NCBI RefSeq assembly: GCF_014356525.2 | Contig: NC_052508.1 | Span: 41,760,358-41,824,357, forward strand | Source of the DNA: Nilaparvata lugens | Lineage: Eukaryota > Arthropoda > Insecta > Hemiptera > Delphacidae | Direction: 5' to 3' | Length of the DNA: 64,000 nt | Shown: one piece after another, positions 61,561 through 64,000 of the stretch | Layout: each line of letters begins with the position of its first letter | Numbering within the stretch: the first letter of the stretch is position 1 | The notes under the pieces: generated by a model | The model's input: the letters and a program-made list of their open reading frames with translations, nothing else | Told to the model about the DNA's origin: nothing | Database searches by the model: none | Position numbers and translations under genes: made by a program

Positions 61561-63450
61561 TTCTATTAACGCGTTTGGCCGTAATCACGTTACATATAGA
61601 CAGACAGAAGCAAATAATGTTGAAACATAGACCTCACTACGTTTGGTCGATAATTGAAAGTAGCGGGTTTCAAGGATCACAATACAATAGATCTTGAGCG
61701 AGTTCTTCAACCCAGGAGGTCACTAGTTACCTGAGGTTGAAATATTATTCAATGAGATTTAGATCGCTACTAAAACAGTCGAATTCTATTGGCCACAATG
61801 ATCATAGATCAGAGAGATCATGATGAGAGGGAGAAATCATTGGATGGTGTGATGGGAAGCTGGGTAGAGAAGTAGTGTGAACAATATACCTAGGAGAAGA
61901 TAGAATTAATTCGAGTGTGACAATTGACCTGATTCGGCATGTTCACCACAGAGCTCTTATTCGAACGCAGCTAAAGGATTTCCCCGCCCAATGATGTGGA
62001 ATGTTCAACTAGTGTATAATCCATAGGCGCTAATATTGCTATTTGGAGCTTTTATAGCTAATATTCATTGGAAACCACCGCACTCATCCCAAACAGACGA
62101 ATTCCAGTGGATCTTCGACAGCCTTCCTGCAACTCTCAGGCGCTTATTAGTTCGCCCACCTTCCTGGATTAACTCCCGGTCCAAACAGTTGTTTCAGCGA
62201 GTTTGCTGCTCGGCTCTTGTCAAACTTGACGCCGAAATTCACTGCACAACTGAATTGGAAATTATTTCAATCTCGACTGGCTGCTCAATACTAATCGCGA
62301 ATTAGGCATAGTAGCCTACTTCGTCGATGACTCTCTAATTAAGTATCTCTCTCATGCTATTGGAATTGGCACCGAGGTAATGAATCCATCTGTTCCAGTG
62401 GTAATACTAGTGATGATTCTATAGACTGCAGCTCCATCGGAGCTGGCACGTTTCTCCTTGATCAATCTTCATAATCGATGGAAAATCAAAATTTGATACA
62501 ATTTTATATCATTTCCAAACCCAAGAAACCAGGAAAAAATAGCTTCTGATCCAAAATTTTCCAATTCTCATCATAGCTTATTTTCCAATCATCTCACCAA
62601 GGCGAATTGACAGAACAAGTTTCTTGCTTATTCGAGAAAAGGACAATTGAATATTACTGTACACACTAGGGTGAGAAAAATGTTTCACATAAATTGATTC
62701 AAAAGTCAATACCCAATAATACTCGTGCAAATCACAGCAGTCGATGTTTCTGAAAACAACACACCTCCAAAATCATCAAAATCACAATGTCCAACATTTC
62801 CACTGATATGAAACCAATCCAATGGGTATAGTTCCGCTTCTTACAATAGCTGTAGATACAACACAGTATTCTAATATCAGAGTCCCACACTATCCATCAG
62901 TATTGACCCAAAAGTATACAACACAAAATCATACTGTATGATATAGTTTCATGATGGAGATATAAACATATCGAAATTCAATATGTCAGGTGAATTTTAT
63001 GAACAGAAGTGTAGTTAGTTTATGGTTCGAATTATATTCTCGCAGAGAAATCATATTTGGTTGGATGGAGAGAGAATTTAGAATTGTATAGGATAAGCAG
63101 GAAACCCCGGAAACTGTCCAGCAAATGTCACGACGTATAAAATATGTCAACCGAATTTCAGCTCGATAGCCACGAAATCGTTTAAATCATGCATTTTCAC
63201 TTGTGCAACCAACAGTTCACTATTACTAGAATTTTTGAATGTTCGACAATGAAATCAAAATTAGTACACACAAACTCACACAACTCAAAAGATATTGAAT
63301 TTCCATGATTCTAGCTTTTGAATCAACAAACATTCAACTCGGTAGTAAGAAATCAGTTCGCTTTGACAATATTATAGTAGTTGCATCTGCAGATACTCTA
63401 ACAGCTGACTTCTTCCACATCAGAACCCTTCGCTTAATTCTGCTAATTTT
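61561..63450. other. no recognised gene
   Basis: The frame 62036-62305 (89 codons, plus) lies in a GC-richer patch (62,030-62,290) but has no domain. The rest is AT-rich. Confidence 0.4.
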
Positions 63451-63453
63451 TAC

Positions 63454-63565
63454 CTTCCTTGCCCTATTACCATAGATATAGGAAAGTATTGCTTTTCGAA
63501 AAAAACTAAGATTCACAATTTCTGAATTTCTATACGTTCCAAGGAGCCTGAGTCCAAAAACCGTT
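63454..63565 (+). repeat. third fragment of the ttccttgcc element
   Basis: The left end tccttgccctattaccatag, then gaaagtattgctttt, is followed by ttctgaatttctatacgttc and cctgagtccaaaaa, as at 58,265-58,375. It is truncated before the GT array. Confidence 0.75.
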
Positions 63566-63865
63566 GTTTTTTTTATTTATAGATTGGAAATTTCTAAAAA
63601 AATCACTCTCCTGATTGGGTCTCGTCAATGATACTAATCTCGGTTGAAATTCAACCGGCTTTTGTGCAACCGGCACTATATAGGACGAAATGGATAAAAA
63701 TAGTTAAAGGTATAATTAATATTATCGAGGCACCGAGATTCGCTCGTTATTTATTTATTGATAAACAGTACCCAATTCTTCAAAATGATTTGGGCACAGA
63801 CCCAACAGGCACAGCCCAAAACTATTTCTTCCCCAAATTTTTATTTATCTCTTCTTCTTCTCTTC

Positions 63866-64000
63866 TCTATATTAATAAAAGGCTAAGCCCCGACAGACTG
63901 AAATCACACCACAGCCCAAACTACTGAGCCTAAAAACTTGAAATCTTGCACGATTGTTTATGGTAGCCTGAAAACATCCACTAAGAAAGGATTTTCAGAA
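63866..64000 (+). repeat. dispersed repeat, copy 3 (Helitron-like 5' end), cut by the window edge
   Basis: It starts TCTATATTAATAAAAGGC and then runs as the reverse complement of the right-hand part of the copies at 5,069 and 8,871. The sequence just outside it is ctcttcttcttctctt, the same AAG-type tract (in reverse) that borders the other two copies. Confidence 0.75.

Overview
This window looks like intergenic or intronic chromosomal DNA from an AT-rich, repeat-dense insect nuclear genome. The base composition, the lack of long intact ORFs, several non-LTR retrotransposon lineages, mariner, piggyBac-type and Helitron-like short elements, and abundant microsatellites all point to a eukaryote. 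A hemipteran such as a planthopper is my best guess, but that is inference. I recognise no intact conserved host gene. The only compact ORF that reads like a plain small gene is an orphan of 103 codons at 416-727. It follows the tail of another open frame (1-141).

Layout. 1-1.5 kb: two unidentified coding-like segments, then a 34-bp tandem repeat and a purine-rich minisatellite. 2.6-9.3 kb: two short elements with Helitron-like ends, a (TA)n tract, two copies of a dispersed repeat (one ending in about 300 bp of AAG repeats), a tRNA-like relic and a small foldback element. 9.3-14.5 kb: nothing recognisable, apart from GC-richer blocks near 11.4-12.3 and 13.6-14.2 kb. 14.5-16.0 kb: the 3' part of a non-LTR retrotransposon on the minus strand. 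16.6-17.8 kb: a broken gag-like ORF with three zinc knuckles.

17.86-19.6 kb: the most notable locus, a decayed endogenous viral element. Its 3' half carries the superfamily 1 helicase motifs of alphavirus-like (Virga/Nege-type) positive-strand RNA viruses. It starts within about 25 bp of the end of the gag-like ORF. 20.9-23.0 kb: an SGNH-hydrolase plus endonuclease part of a CR1-like retrotransposon. 24.7-27.4 kb: another decayed endonuclease-reverse transcriptase element. 28-31.4 kb: GC-richer DNA with tandem arrays, including a 180-bp-class array.

33.5-52.9 kb holds three copies of a large foldback family (33.5-35.5, 39.6-41.4 and 51.8-52.9 kb). The first is a near-palindrome of about 2 kb. 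Between them lie a short inverted-repeat element at 36.6 kb, a reverse transcriptase relic at 38.3-39.3 kb, a near-perfect 786-bp tandem duplication at 45.2-46.8 kb and a purine-rich tract at 49.8-50.4 kb. 55.3-64 kb is a nested repeat cluster. It contains two arrays of 8-bp units that grew from the same dispersed repeat, an element flanked by TTAA whose empty site is preserved about 590 bp away, a mariner relic with a mutated catalytic residue and a 16-bp minisatellite inside its coding region, and inverted copies of a roughly 0.5-kb repeat.

No pathway or operon is present. The window records successive insertion and decay of mobile elements, with one fossil of an RNA virus replicase among them.
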